Assembly (NCBI GenBank): GCA_032622095.1
Contig: CP136064.1
Coordinates: forward strand, 219,310,205 to 219,374,204
Origin: Siphonodentalium dalli
Taxonomy: Eukaryota; Mollusca; Scaphopoda; Gadilida; Siphonodentaliidae
DNA: 64,000 nucleotides
Direction: 5' to 3'
In this document: in pieces, positions 49,101-56,720 of the stretch
Numbering within the stretch: the first letter of the stretch is position 1
Layout of the letters: every line of letters starts with the position of its first letter
Position numbers and translations under genes: made by a program
Notes under the pieces: generated by a model
The model's input: the letters and a program-made list of their open reading frames with translations, nothing else
Told to the model about the DNA's origin: nothing
The model's database searches: none

Positions 49101-52100
49101 CACCAATGGCCATATAGCCACTCGCTTCATACACATACCCTCACCCATGCCACCTGGTATACTCCTTCACCTGACATATGTCCATCTAGTCACCCCGTGT
49201 GTACCTATTCAAAACATTCATACATGATCATGGTCAATCCTTGTATACATATTCACCTCACCATTGGCCATGTCACTCCATGTATCCCTATCTGTCGCAC
49301 CATAGCCGAATAGCGACACAAGATATACTAATACACCCCAGCTATGTCAGAAAAGTCACTCCATGTATGCATATGTACCTCACCCATGGCCATATAGCCA
49401 CTCGCTATATACACATACCCCTCGCCCATGACCATATAGCAATACGTGTGTATACCCGTATAACCTACACATGACCATACCGCCACGAATCACCAAGCAG
49501 GAACACCAGGTATACTCATACACCTGACACATGACCATTTAGTCACTCCCTGTATAGATATTCATTACATTTATGATCATACAGTCACTCCTTGTATACC
49601 TACATGTACTCATATCACCATTGACCATACAGTCACTACATGTATACCTATTCGACACACATAGTCATATAACCACTCGATATATACATATGCAGCCCAC
49701 CCTAGACCATAGAGTCACTCCAGGTATACATATACACCTCACCAACGGACATTCAGCCCTTCCAGATATACAAAAAACCTGCACACACGACCACTCATAC
49801 CTTCCATACTTGTATATACACCTCACACATGACAATTCAGCAACGCACTGTATAATCATACACACCATCCATGATCATACAGCTAATCCCTATACACCCA
49901 CCAATGATAATACATCCACGAGATATTTAAATATATACCACAAGGACACTCCCTATATACCCACACGCTCGATAATGTCCACCAGCTTACTCCAGGTATG
50001 CATATACACTTCAATCACGACCATACAGTCATTCCATGTATACCTATACACATTACCCGTAACCATAAAATAACTCCCTATTTATCCACACACCCCACCC
50101 ATGATCATACAGACAACACATGTACATCCACCCATGACCTTACAGTCACTCCATATATACATAATCAACACATAGATGACCATGTAACTATATTCATACA
50201 CCACATCAATGTCCATACAGGCACATCGGGTGCACCCGTACTGGATATACACAACCACACAACATACAGTCACTCCATTCATACCGATTCACCTCACACA
50301 TGACCATGACATCTCCCTGTATACCTATACATATTACAATGGACAACCTCACACATAACCATATAGTCACTCCTTGTATACCTATTCACATCATTCATGA
50401 CATACAATAACTCCCTGTATACCTATTCACCTCAACTATGATCATAGAGTAACTCCCTGACTACCATCTTGGTATCCACCCTGCATCCAGTTGATATTTT
50501 TTGTTACCATAATGGACCAGAATAGCCACAGATTATGGTTCATCTCGGTTCCGTCTCAACGTTCTGCCCATTTCCATTCAATAATATGGCCAGAATCACA
50601 AAAGAGGTTCTCGGCAAAATTCCATACTTTAAAATGAATTTGTCATGCCCCATACGGAACTGGGACAACCAGAATAGAACATATAGTTGTCAGTTAATTA
50701 ACTAACACGTATAATAACCAAGTGAGTCACAATTTACTACCTTTTCGGATAACACAGAGAATAATGTTCAGGATATATGTAAAAAAAAACTTTTTACAAA
50801 TTTAGTTGCCATTTTGGAAGCCATCTTGAGCAATTTGGTCTATAGATACCGTAGTGTGACACATTTAAGATAGACCAACACAATAAACACATTTGAATCC
50901 AGAGAAAGTTACATTTTACCAATGATAGTTGCATTTTACTTGAAAAAATGGTCTATACCTGAAAAGTTAATTTTTGCCGATATTTATGTCAAGTTTTTGA
51001 GAGAAAAGTCCAATATTTTTGGTGATGTCAGTGATAACAATAGTAACAATTAACCATGGTGCATCAGATATGTTAGTATTCAATGTATAGGAGGCAGAAT
51101 AGCCAATTTTATACATCAACCACAACTTGTAATTTTGGCAGCCATTTTGAGCCAAAGTAAGAATTTTGGTTCCAATGAGTTGGAATATTGAAAGGTAATG
51201 ATATGCCTCACTTACATTACAAAGTTCTGTTCATTTCTTGTTGAAATATGACTAAAATCCCAATTGTGATTTTTTTTGTGAAATTTTATACCGTGTTCCA
51301 ATAATTGCATATTTAATTGCTCCAATGATCAGTTAATATACAAAACACAATATAAAGTCACATTACTCAAGCAGTTCCAAACAGCATGAACTGGTCTAGA
51401 AGATATTTGTGAAAAAACCTCATATTTTCAACTTAATCCTGATTCACAGAACTTTCAACCGAGTGTGATTTCATGAAGAGCGTTTATTTACTAAATAACA
51501 TACTTGTCCATATATGTATAGCAGATGATGAGATAGTTATGACAGAAAGGTCACGAGGGGTGATTCAAATAACAAAGTATTCCCATGTTCATGAGATTAT
51601 ATGTATAACGAGTGTGATATATGTCTCGATATTGACTTACTGTATTTTCGCGGCAATAAAAACAGTATGTGACTTTAAGTTGATTTTATGGGTGAAATAT
51701 GGGTCACAGGCAGCGACAGGCACCCTCATTGGATTCAGCATACTTGAATTATGCTAGAAAACTTAGTTTCATGCTTTTCCCCAAAAATGCCTCTAGGGTT
51801 CTAGTATTCCACAAATGTAGCTTTTCAGACCCGACTAATTACCAGCCACCTTAACAAGGAAAGTAAATTTTAATAATGGCATTAGATGGCATGACAGACA
51901 TAAAACTGTCAGAAAGTTTAGTATGTAACACACTAGTAATGTAAAAAAAATTGATTTATCATTATTTAAAAAAATGTCCTTTCCTGAACAATTTTTGACA
52001 ATATGCATTGAGGTCATATATCAGAGGAAAAACACCAGTGCAATATATATCACTTGGGAACACATATCAAATCTCTCAAAAACCTTTCAAGTATTTTTTA

Positions 52101-55014
52101 TAATTCTGTGGATTTTTAATTTGTAGAAGGCACACAAAAGTAGTGTTTTTGGGTTGTTTTTAACACTTTATTCAAATTTGTCATAAGTAACAGCAAGGCT
52201 TTTGACAAAATATGATCACTTCCAAACACTGAAAGTGGAATAACTTTGGAACCGAATAAAATTTTTCAATTCTGTAAAAACTGTTATATTTTAGAAGCTC
52301 TCCTCTGCAGCTTGAGACATATTGTGGTAAATGAGATCTCATCTGAAATTTTCAGTTGAATTCCCTGTTTACTGCTGCTGTTTTTTCATCTTTAATTTAA
52401 AGATGTTATAGTGATACCATATCTATGGTATGATGTAACTTTTTAAACAATGGTTCCCATGCTATAAATTTTGTGGAGATGTGTTCCCTGTATTCCAGCT
52501 ACAAAATAAAAACAAAATGAAATTGATTGAAGAAACTTCATTTTTGAGTGCATTTGGCACTTTCCGTGCTACACTTCCCGTGAAGTCACCAGGTTTTATT
52601 AAGATAAACCAACCAGACATGAAATCCCGCTTGGACTCTCTTTTCATTACATAAAGTAATATCTGAATTGATTGCAAACTAAAAACATCATCACAGTAAT
52701 CAGAATCATCATGAAGGGTGTTGGGGTGGACCAGAAATACAGAACGCCTGCTAATATTTTTAAGTAGTGTCTGTCATTTGCAGAATGAGGTCCCCAGAGT
52801 GTGAATTTAGTGATGCTATATAGTCTCAAATAAAATTGTTTTAGTTACTTTTTCCCTTCTGGGAAGTTTCTATAGCCCCCTATAAATTTGCAGAAGATAA
52901 AATGCATAATCGAGGTGACTAATGGGTGAATGTCACCAACTTCAACTGGGAAAATTCAATCTGATCCTAGGTCTCCCATAGCAGTTGAGGCCTAAGCAGG
53001 ATGAGGCTCCCAGAGGGTGAATTTGGTGATGCTAGCCTGTCGTGTGGGATAGCTTCACTAAATTCACCCTCTGGGGGACCTTATTCTGCAAATGACATAC
53101 ACACTATTTGCAGGCTTGAGTGTCATCTTGACGTTACTTCCTTCATCCTCAGGTGTTTGTGAACCAGGAGGGTCACTCATAAGAGTTTTAGGGTTATATT
53201 ACAGAAGTTATAAATTAGGTATGTCGGTAGAAGGTAATTACTGTATGATCAAATTACCATTATGTCAACAGACAGAAAAATGATCCCAACGCCTCCCTAC
53301 ATTATTGTCATACCAGACAGAAAACGAGGCCATGCCCACAGAGTCACTATAAATGACTGTGACTTCAACACTGGGTCAGTCACATTGCTTTAAGATTTAC
53401 AACATTTATTGTAACATACACAGGACCCCACATGCAACCCCATTAATTATGGAAACCCCAATCCACAGATTTCACATAGAGGACCCCTTATGGCTACCCA
53501 TGCCACAAGAGTATCCCACATGGGAACCCCAAGTAAACCACACAAGAACCACAGGAGTACCTCCTCATCACACATGAAAAAACCAATGAGAATCTCATTT
53601 AATACAACCTCTGAACTTCACCCCAACCGCAGTCTGACCCCCCCCCCCCCCCCATCAGCCTGGCAACAGCCAATCAAATCGAAGCTCGGCCCCAAACGTG
53701 CTATAAATGGGTGAGGTTTCCCACACTTTTGCACAAACCACATTTGGTCCTGAATGAAGAATCACTAGATTCAAAATGGGTAGACGTACCTTTCGGTGAA
53801 GGATTTTTAATACTGGTATTTTCCCTGGAGTAAATTGTTTCTCAACCTTTCCATACACAGGTCCCTGACAGAATTAGGCATCAATACCCAAAGTACTACA
53901 CTGTAGTACTTTGGGTATTGAGGCAAAATTTTGTCAGGCCCCGGACCTGTGGTAACATATAGTTGGTGAATATAATATATTTATCATATTCGGTGGCAAC
54001 ACTACCTCAGAAATTATGGTTTCTTATCAAAATGGCCATGTTGGAATCGGAATGGTATATTGTGATGTCCCAGTAAATTCATTATGTACATTGAAATTAA
54101 ACTACTGAAATTCCTACAAAGTGCTCCCTGGGCCAAGTTTCCTGAGCCCATCGCCTTGTTGGAGTATCGGCTGTTCTAACTGGATATTGGCATAGAATCA
54201 ATGCATACTAATTCCAGTTAAATGAACAACACTATGACATGAACATCTGCACATATTTGTGGTTTTCAATTATTTTGCTATTGAGTTTCATGTCACGGGC
54301 ATTTATGCATATAATAGTTCAGTGATATTTTTAGATTAATATTAGGCAGGTGAAAATTGGTGTTAACATGTTTGACAGAAACCTTTATTGGTGATAGGCA
54401 TTAGGCGATATAAGCCATTGATTGACTCCATCAATATCATTGAATTACTATATATAGTATATACATATTTAGCTGGTGAATGAAATACATGTATATTGTA
54501 CATTGGTTTGTGCTATCTTTGGGAAATAAACTCGATCTGTTCATTATCAAACCTGAACCTGAGCTATAGAAAAATGCTATGACACACTCTCCAGAGTTTT
54601 TACAATATGATATGTTATTTCTATATCTACTCTCATTTTGTCTTATAATTCAATATAACAAATACCCTATAATATGAGAATTTGAAAAATCTGGGCACAT
54701 AAATATCACACGGTCGACACCATATGGAATATGGAAATCTGGGTACATAAATATCACACGGTCGTCACCATATGGAATATGGAAATCTGGGTACTAAAGA
54801 TATTAGAGTGCTTGTGAAAAATAACTCTTTTAGTGTAATTGCACTTGATTGCATCATGTTCACTCATGCGTACCTGTAGCTGGTTGTGTTCACTCAAGCA
54901 TACTGTTAGCTTCTGCACATTGTAGATTTTCTATTGCAGGTCATCTAAGTCAGCCTTACAGCGGATTAAGAAACTTCTCAACACGGTTCGCTTCATTACG
55001 AAGTTGCGACCACA
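19142..55014 (+). CDS. Unrecognised plus-strand gene, N-terminal exons (3' end off window)
   Basis: Three exons join in phase into a 59-residue N terminus: 19142-19195, 25242-25291 and 54940-55014. The peptide starts MALVTVQRSPSPSNSPES, continues with an acidic start to exon 2 (ESGDEVDHAKNILRQR) and ends in a basic amphipathic helix (ALQRIKKLLNTVRFITKLRP). An in-frame TGA precedes the ATG. The donors TCG|GTAAGT, CAG|GTTTGT and CA|GTGAGT are good, as are the acceptors TTTGTTTATAG and CTATTGCAG. I do not recognise the family; the SP-rich start suggests a disordered, phosphorylated tail. Introns are 6.0 and 29.6 kb. Further exons must lie right of 55014. Confidence 0.7.
19196..20028. other. Intron 1, 5' part: no feature recognised
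   Basis: AT-rich with TACATGTACATGTACGG-type runs at 19371. No repeat family was recognised. Confidence 0.5.
20029..20402. mobile_element. Long-TIR foldback element with 7-bp target duplication
   Basis: The left end TGCTGAATAGGTCATTGTCG and the right end CGACAATGACCTATCCAGCA are inverted with one mismatch, and inverted similarity extends about 150 bp inward. Each arm has two GTCTTTTTGMCAG-type subrepeats. The flanks repeat ATAGTAA. A 129-codon open frame across it is fortuitous. The superfamily is not assignable. Confidence 0.8.
20403..21115. other. Intronic stretch with a short inverted repeat
   Basis: AT-rich. GAATCGAAGACCCCTGTCTGG at 20650 is mirrored by CCAGACAGGTGTCTTCGACT at 20940, so a degenerate foldback of about 300 bp is likely. 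No coding signal. Confidence 0.5.
21116..21350 (+). mobile_element. SINE-like copy, related to the one at 18005
   Basis: Shares CGGATCGGGTGCCGATGTTA and TGTTAAAGAACCCTAC with the minus-strand SINE body at 18005-18380, here on the plus strand. The tRNA-like head is not recognisable. Confidence 0.5.
21351..22931. other. Intronic stretch, no feature recognised
   Basis: AT-rich with several TACATGTA runs. Some short frames, none with coding character. Confidence 0.5.
22935..24516. mobile_element. Harbinger-like non-autonomous element with subterminal repeat arrays
   Basis: Outer inverted ends GGCCAAAATAAAA...TGTGTTTCTGGTGAC (left) and its complement (24475-24516), flanked by TTA. A TTA target and GGCC ends fit PIF/Harbinger. 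Inside, 23340-23440 holds six ACGGACC units and 24315-24445 about nine complementary GGTCCGTAT units, forming a second, inner inverted pair. Two internal tandem duplications of about 140 and 160 bp lie between. A short frame at 24078 (MSNCASCGDTIRHRQEVIGC) is all that resembles protein. Confidence 0.65.
24517..25241. other. Intronic stretch before coding exon 2
   Basis: No repeat family or RNA recognised. The pyrimidine-rich end supports the acceptor at 25241. Confidence 0.5.
25242..25291 (+). CDS. Unrecognised gene, coding exon 2
   Basis: 50 nt: acceptor TTTTGTTTATAG, codons ESGDEVDHAKNILRQR and donor AG|GTTTGT, phase 0 in and phase 2 out. It matches exon 1 (phase 0) and exon 3 (phase 2 in). 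Confidence 0.75.
25461..25741. mobile_element. Family G MITE with an extra arm
   Basis: Ends ACAATAATGCCCTAAATAAT and GGGCATTACCGTA. The central GGAAAGCTCTC arm occurs three times instead of twice, so an arm has been duplicated within the element. Confidence 0.8.
25959..26215 (-). mobile_element. Family A MITE
   Basis: TTAACCCTTTCTTTACTAAA on the left and TTTAGTAAAGAAAGGGTTAA on the right: 20 bp of near-perfect TIR. The central stem is shortened. Confidence 0.85.
26226..26370. mobile_element. Family F, single-hairpin form
   Basis: One hairpin only: GAATGAGGTCCCCAGAGGGT and its complement, with outer ends GCATTTGCAG and CTGCAAATGACAGGC. Confidence 0.85.
26371..27770. other. Intronic stretch, no feature recognised
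   Basis: 1.4 kb of AT-rich sequence. A GATTCTCG word recurs around 26755-26840, but no family or exon was recognised. Confidence 0.5.
27771..28550 (+). CDS. Possible small nested gene, three in-phase exons
   Basis: Exon a, 27771-27837: ATG then MGHALSDKTASLECRCPTLG, ending ACG|GTAAGT in phase 1. Exon b, 28052-28147: acceptor TAACGTTTCAG, 31 codons with ELKPAGHSSDVNPARFTPDD, ending ATAG|GTCATG in phase 1. Exon c, 28372-28550: acceptor CATGTGTTAG, 59 codons with VTFDCDIPQWYHSPSLEHIY, stop TAG. All three phases agree, giving 114 residues. Alternatively exon b reads on for 31 more codons (YPTENLYLGKTQKYRS) to a stop, with AATAAA at 28327. The composition looks like real protein. I recognise no family. 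It lies wholly inside the 29.6-kb intron of the plus-strand gene, and its phase does not fit that gene. Confidence 0.45.
28626..29102. mobile_element. Family F two-hairpin element, near-complete
   Basis: Left end AAGCCTGAGTTTAGTGTGCC, right end GGCACACTAAACTCAGACTT. Both GAATGAGGTCCCCAGAGG hairpins and the middle GGGAACCTCGGTAAATGCAA are present. It starts 75 bp after the putative nested gene. Confidence 0.85.
29176..29434 (+). mobile_element. Family A MITE
   Basis: Starts TTAACCCTTTCTGTACTAAA and ends AGTAAAGAAAGCATTAA. The central stem TTCAGATAGTAAGTTCAACA pairs with TGAACTTATTATCTGAACAT. Confidence 0.85.
29651..29793. mobile_element. Family G MITE, left arm mostly deleted
   Basis: TACAGTAATGTCCTAAATTC runs straight into the central hairpin. 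The right arm is complete to AGGGCATTAC. Confidence 0.8.
30156..30437 (+). mobile_element. Family B MITE
   Basis: Starts TTAACCTTTTCATGC and ends GTCATGAAAGGGTTAA. Both core hairpins are present, the first with a TATACATGTACATATATGCG expansion. Confidence 0.85.
31654..31812. repeat. 16-bp tandem repeat, about ten copies
   Basis: Unit CTCACTATACATGTAC, with GTAC/GTGC alternation at the end. It reads through in one frame, but that is an artefact. Confidence 0.9.
31842..32133 (+). mobile_element. Family A MITE, complete foldback
   Basis: Starts TTAACCCTTTCTGTACTAAA and ends ATTTAGTAAATAAAGGGTTAA (last bases shared with TTAA). The central stem has about 30 bp per arm around CGACCGACC. Confidence 0.85.
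32134..33202. other. Intronic stretch, no feature recognised
   Basis: AT-rich, with a short GAACGACTGTTCAGTTC inverted word at 32243. No exon or family recognised. Confidence 0.5.
33203..34899 (+). repeat. 68/70-bp satellite, about 25 units
   Basis: The unit contains AACCCTTTCTATATTAAAGC, ATCATTGATGAGTAGTTATC and CCATAGGAAATGTTCAGATG. Units with an extra TA (GAGTATAGTT, 70 bp) alternate with 68-bp units. The variant AGATTAACCC recurs at 34231 and 34575, about five units apart, suggesting higher-order repeats. Identity between units is very high. Confidence 0.95.
33203..35116 (+). mobile_element. Family A MITE whose left arm has expanded into a satellite
   Basis: Outer ends TTAACATTTTCTTTACTAAA (33203) and TAGTATAGAAAGGGTTAA (35116). 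The right half (34925-35116) is an ordinary family A right arm with CAACAAACGAACATCTG and TTATTATCTGAACATTT. The left arm is repeated about 25 times in tandem. Confidence 0.85.
35168..35383. mobile_element. Family G MITE
   Basis: TACAGTAATGCCCTAAATAA to TAGGGCATTAATGTA. The long arms are nearly complete. It lies 52 bp from the satellite-bearing element. Confidence 0.85.
35394..36390. other. Intronic stretch, no feature recognised
   Basis: AT-rich. A small GGACATTTTCCGGAGG hairpin at 35806 is noted. No coding signal. Confidence 0.5.
36391..36809. mobile_element. Family F two-hairpin element
   Basis: Left end AAGTCTGAGTTTAGTGTTCC, two GTGAATTTAGTGATGC-type hairpins and right end GACAGGCACCTTATACTCAG. 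Confidence 0.8.
37018..37180. mobile_element. Family G MITE, shortened
   Basis: Starts near CTAGTAAAGACCTCTTAA and ends AAGAGGTCGATTAATTAG. The right central arm is lost, leaving GGCGCTAAATCCTGAAAAG. Confidence 0.75.
37181..38520. other. Intronic stretch, no feature recognised
   Basis: 1.3 kb, AT-rich, poly-T and poly-A runs. A few frames of about 60 codons without coding character. Confidence 0.5.
38521..38923. mobile_element. Family F two-hairpin element, eroded
   Basis: Starts CAAGCCTTGAAATAGTGTGT and ends ACATACTATTTCAAGGCTTG. Both hairpins have internal deletions. Confidence 0.8.
39272..39762. mobile_element. Family F element with 34-bp flanking direct repeats
   Basis: The element proper is 39308-39729 (AAGCCTGAGTTTAGTGTGCC to the AAACTCGGGCCT end). 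It is bordered by exact copies of a 34-bp sequence beginning GCTTGGGATGGGGGCATATT (39272-39305 and 39729-39762). Both hairpins and the middle segment are present. Confidence 0.85.
39873..40090. mobile_element. Family G MITE, complete
   Basis: TACAGTAATGCCCTAAGTAA to GGGCATTACTGTA; arms of about 105 bp with scattered mismatches. Confidence 0.85.
40104..40265 (+). mobile_element. Family B MITE, right part deleted
   Basis: TTAACCCTTTCATTACGTGA start and first core hairpin; ends abruptly after AAATGCGAGGCTTCC. Confidence 0.75.
40457..40552 (+). mobile_element. Family B MITE fragment
   Basis: TTAACCCTTTCGTGATGGGA then GCTGCGCTGGTGCAGC and one half hairpin, ending CCCTATGGGAGGCTCC. Confidence 0.75.
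40691..40907. mobile_element. Family G MITE inserted in unit 1
   Basis: TACAGTAATGCCCTAAATAA to GGGCATTACTGTA. Units 2 and 3 lack it. The flanks ACTGTCAGC and TATGGTAGATGATGAC correspond to ACTGCCATGGCGGTAGATAA in unit 2. Confidence 0.85.
40993..41466 (+). mobile_element. Family A MITE split by a family B MITE
   Basis: The left half 40993-41160 ends GGGAAATGTTTAG. The right half resumes at 41388 with TAAGTTCAACAAACAAC and ends AGAAAGGTTAA at 41466. The outer TTAA copies (40993, 41463) flank it, and unit 3 has a single GGGTGGATTAACTG at 42149, the empty site. Confidence 0.85.
41161..41387 (+). mobile_element. Family B MITE nested in a family A MITE
   Basis: TTAACCCTTTCATGATGGGA to GTCATGGAAGGGTTAA, with TTAA at both ends, exactly interrupting the family A element. 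It is therefore the younger insertion. Confidence 0.85.
42533..42750. mobile_element. Family G MITE, complete
   Basis: TACAGTAATGCCCTAAATAA to GGGCATTATACTGTA; long near-perfect arms around GCTCTCACTGAGAGC. Confidence 0.85.
42751..45346. other. Longest stretch without a recognised feature
   Basis: 2.6 kb, AT-rich intron. A 75-codon frame at 43047 has no coding character. No known repeat, exon or RNA recognised. Confidence 0.5.
45347..45594 (+). mobile_element. Family B MITE
   Basis: TTAACCATCTCATGAAGGGA to GTCATGGAAGGGTTAA. The second core hairpin is shortened to TATGCGAGTCTCCCGATAAG. Confidence 0.8.
45644..45912. mobile_element. Family G MITE, rearranged double copy
   Basis: Two partial family G ends in a row: GTAATGCCCTAAATAATTGA joins CGATTATTTAGGACATTACT at 45665, then a second, fuller copy from 45747. 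Looks like a deletion followed by a second insertion or an internal duplication. Confidence 0.7.
46053..47140 (+). repeat. Tandem duplication, copy 1 (about 1.09 kb)
   Basis: Starts GTTCATGATTCCTAAATTAT and ends with AGAAGTTATAAATTACGGAT; it includes CACCAGGTTTTATTAAGATA, a family F element and CCTCAGGTGTTTGTGGACCA. The same order recurs in copy 2 (47141-47178 plus 52591-53220). Confidence 0.85.
46585..47030. mobile_element. Family F two-hairpin element (in duplication copy 1)
   Basis: CAAGCCTGCAAATAGTGTGT to CACACTATTTGCATGCATG, both hairpins complete. The flanks repeat GTCATC. Confidence 0.85.
47179..52590. mobile_element. 5.4-kb non-autonomous element with ~27-bp TIRs
   Basis: The left end GGTGATTTCACGGGAAGTGT and the right end ACACTTCCCGTGAAGTCACC are inverted with one mismatch in 20; similarity fades after about 27 bp. 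The empty site is visible in copy 1 as CCCATCTCCACCAGGTTTTA. The interior has no transposase-like frame. It has four gene-like GATGGC(C/G)... words, including CCAAGATGGCCGCC (48497), and a 41-bp repeat array. The subterminal word AAAATGTCCTTTCCTGAACA occurs near both ends in direct orientation. The superfamily is unknown; no clean target duplication is resolvable. Confidence 0.75.
48775..50465. repeat. Degenerate ~41-bp minisatellite, about 40 units
   Basis: Units resemble CATGACCATATAGTCACTCC followed by CTGTATACCTATTCACCTCA. Divergence between units is high. It gives long threonine/histidine-rich spurious frames on both strands. It lies inside the 5.4-kb element. Confidence 0.85.
52765..53118. 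mobile_element. Family F element with deletions (in duplication copy 2)
   Basis: The left hairpin is cut after GTGAATTTAGTGATGCTATA; the right hairpin is complete and ends CACACTATTTGCAGGCTTG. The flank GTCATCTTGACG matches copy 1. Confidence 0.8.
53221..53860. other. Intronic stretch with a C16 run
   Basis: AT/CA-rich sequence with a run of sixteen C at 53638-53653. Frames across it are proline/histidine-rich and not convincing. Confidence 0.6.
53861..53952. repeat. Imperfect hairpin, ~45-bp arms
   Basis: Left arm CAATACCCAAAGTACTACA with CACAGGTCC, right arm TAGTACTTTGGGTATTG with GGACCTGTGG. The loop is CTG. Bulges lie between the two matched blocks, giving a microRNA-precursor-like shape. 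Confidence 0.7.
53953..54689. other. Intronic stretch, no feature recognised
   Basis: AT-rich, no repeat family or exon recognised. Confidence 0.5.
54690..54800. repeat. 48-bp tandem repeat, about 2.3 copies
   Basis: Unit AAATCTGGGCACATAAATAT followed by CACACGGTCGACACCATATG. It lies 140 bp upstream of coding exon 3. Confidence 0.85.
54940..55014 (+). CDS. Unrecognised gene, coding exon 3
   Basis: 75 nt: acceptor TTTTCTATTGCAG completes Arg, followed by 24 codons ending ITKLRP and the donor CA|GTGAGT, phase 2. It forms a basic amphipathic helix with a Leu/Ile face. Confidence 0.75.
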
Positions 55015-55238
55015 GTGAGTGAAGTTTGCCGACATTACCAGCATGCTATACCCCCTAACATTTCTTACTCAGATTTATACCATTAATAATAACCAAGTAA
55101 TTAATATATTCTGTATTCTTTTCAGTTCCATTATTATATGTACACACACAATATTATCTTTTACTTATTAAAGGGGTAGGCTATGTTTGAGAGATTATAA
55201 AAGACTTGAATGATACATGTACACTGTCTGGAACCTTA

Positions 55239-55454
55239 TACTGTAATGTCCTAAATAATCAACTCCTTAACCACAGCAGAATTATGGGTAATTTTTCAGG
55301 ATTAAGCTGGAAATATGGCTTGTTGCCATTCATCGGAAAGCTCTCGCCCAGAGCTTTCCATTGAATGGCAACAAGCCATATTTCCGACTAAATTCTGAAA
55401 ATTACCCATAATTCTGCTGTGGTTAAGGAGTCGATTATTTAGAGCATTACTGTA
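55239..55454. mobile_element. Family G MITE
   Basis: TACTGTAATGTCCTAAATAA to AGAGCATTACTGTA, with a shortened GCCCAGAGC loop. Confidence 0.85.
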
Positions 55455-55641
55455 TATCCACATGGTCAATTATCAGGATTGGTAGACGACTCATTTTGCA
55501 ATATGAAAAAATTGGGTTCCGCACATAAAAATGACAGACCAATTGGCATATATAATCCATGGAAATCAACGCTTGTTTCTTCTATTTAAAGTCATATAAT
55601 GGAATTGTTCGAGTGCGTGAAACTGTTAAGTTGGTACTCAG

Positions 55642-55741
55642 GAGTTATGCCAACCTGGGGAATGTAGCATTGTACTACAACAGCAAGAGTATTATCCATT
55701 TCTATTTGATCACCCTGCCGGAGTGTTTCACATCACTTTAA
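55642..55741 (+). CDS. Possible terminal exon of the plus-strand gene (weak)
   Basis: Acceptor AGTTGGTACTCAG then one base and 32 codons (SYANLGNVALYYNSKSIIHF) to TAA. The phase fits exon 3, completing Gln. If real, the gene would encode only about 92 residues; it could equally be a chance frame, or the exon may continue from a weak GAGT|GTTTCA donor. Confidence 0.2.
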
Positions 55742-55750
55742 ACTGGCATA

Positions 55751-56150
55751 TTAACCCTTTACCCAACAAACCGGCCAAAACCGGCCAAATAAAGCTTCAA
55801 CAGCCTAAAATATCTTCGGTCTGTCTCAATAACACCATACAAATATGGATATCATTGGAACCGGCTCCTTGACCACATTGTGATAGTTACAGTTATGCCC
55901 TGTGCCAATGCATTTTCTTATATATGCGAGTCGACCATAGGTCGCCTCGCATATATAAGAGAATGCATTGGCCTAAAAAAAAAAAAAATTTAACACTTTT
56001 TACCATTTTTTCTTACATTCTTTAACAATTTTATAATTTTTAATGTGTTAAGCCAATGCATTCTCTTATATATGCGAGGCGACCTATGGTCGACTCGCAT
56101 ATATAAGAGAATGCATTGGCACAGGGCCCTTCTGTTGGGTAAAGGGTTAA
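55751..56150 (-). mobile_element. Family C MITE, reverse orientation
   Basis: TTAACCCTTTACCCAACAAA with CCGGCCAAAACCGGCC first, two core hairpins, ending CTGTTGGGTAAAGGGTTAA. Confidence 0.88.
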
Positions 56151-56356
56151 CAGAGTATTTGTCATCCAATTCAATCACGCATTGTAAGTTGCTTACATCC
56201 AGTATGGAATATTTGGAAGCAAGTTCAGGTCTGTGTGTGATGTCATGTGAATTAATTTCAACCAAACAATGTCCTGCATTCAAGGTTGGAATGTTGTTCC
56301 ACTGCTTGAAAACTTATTAAGGGTAAATATTTTAGTTTAGTGGTACATTTAGATAG

Positions 56357-56608
56357 TTAACGGTTTTATGACATGAGCTGTGCTGGTGCAGCATTAAAAA
56401 TCATGTGCCAGTGCATTCTCTTATATATGCGAGTCTCCCATAGGGAGCCTCGCTTATATAAGAGAATGCACTGGCTACAAGGTCAAAGTCAAATATTGTT
56501 AGGTCAATGTACTAGTATTATCTTATATATGTGAATATATATATAAGAGAATGCATTGGCACAGGGTTTTCGCAAAATTTCAGGAAGCTCCAGTCATGGA
56601 AGAGTTAA
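56357..56608 (+). mobile_element. Family B MITE
   Basis: TTAACGGTTTTATGACATGA to GTCATGGAAGAGTTAA. The second core hairpin is reduced. Confidence 0.8.
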
Positions 56609-56720
56609 GCGAAGTGAATGTTTTGTCATGCAACCCAGATATTTGACCATACGGTATTTACTTTGTTGTGTATCATCATAATTTTAACACATTTCAGACT
56701 CTCAAATTGGGCCTTCACCT

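Larger units (their letters stand above)
47141..53220 (+). repeat. Tandem duplication, copy 2, split by a 5.4-kb insertion
   Basis: The first 38 bases (GTTCACGGTTCCTAAATTAT to CCCATCTCCAG) are at 47141-47178. The rest resumes at 52591 with AGGTTTTATTAAGATAAACC and runs to AGAAGTTATAAATTAGG. Copy 2 has lost about 310 bp and one hairpin arm relative to copy 1. Confidence 0.85.

Noticed and set aside
49573-50303. Open frames of 100-166 codons rich in His, Thr and Ile
   Set aside because: They follow the 41-bp minisatellite in several frames and both strands; no domain or coding pattern.
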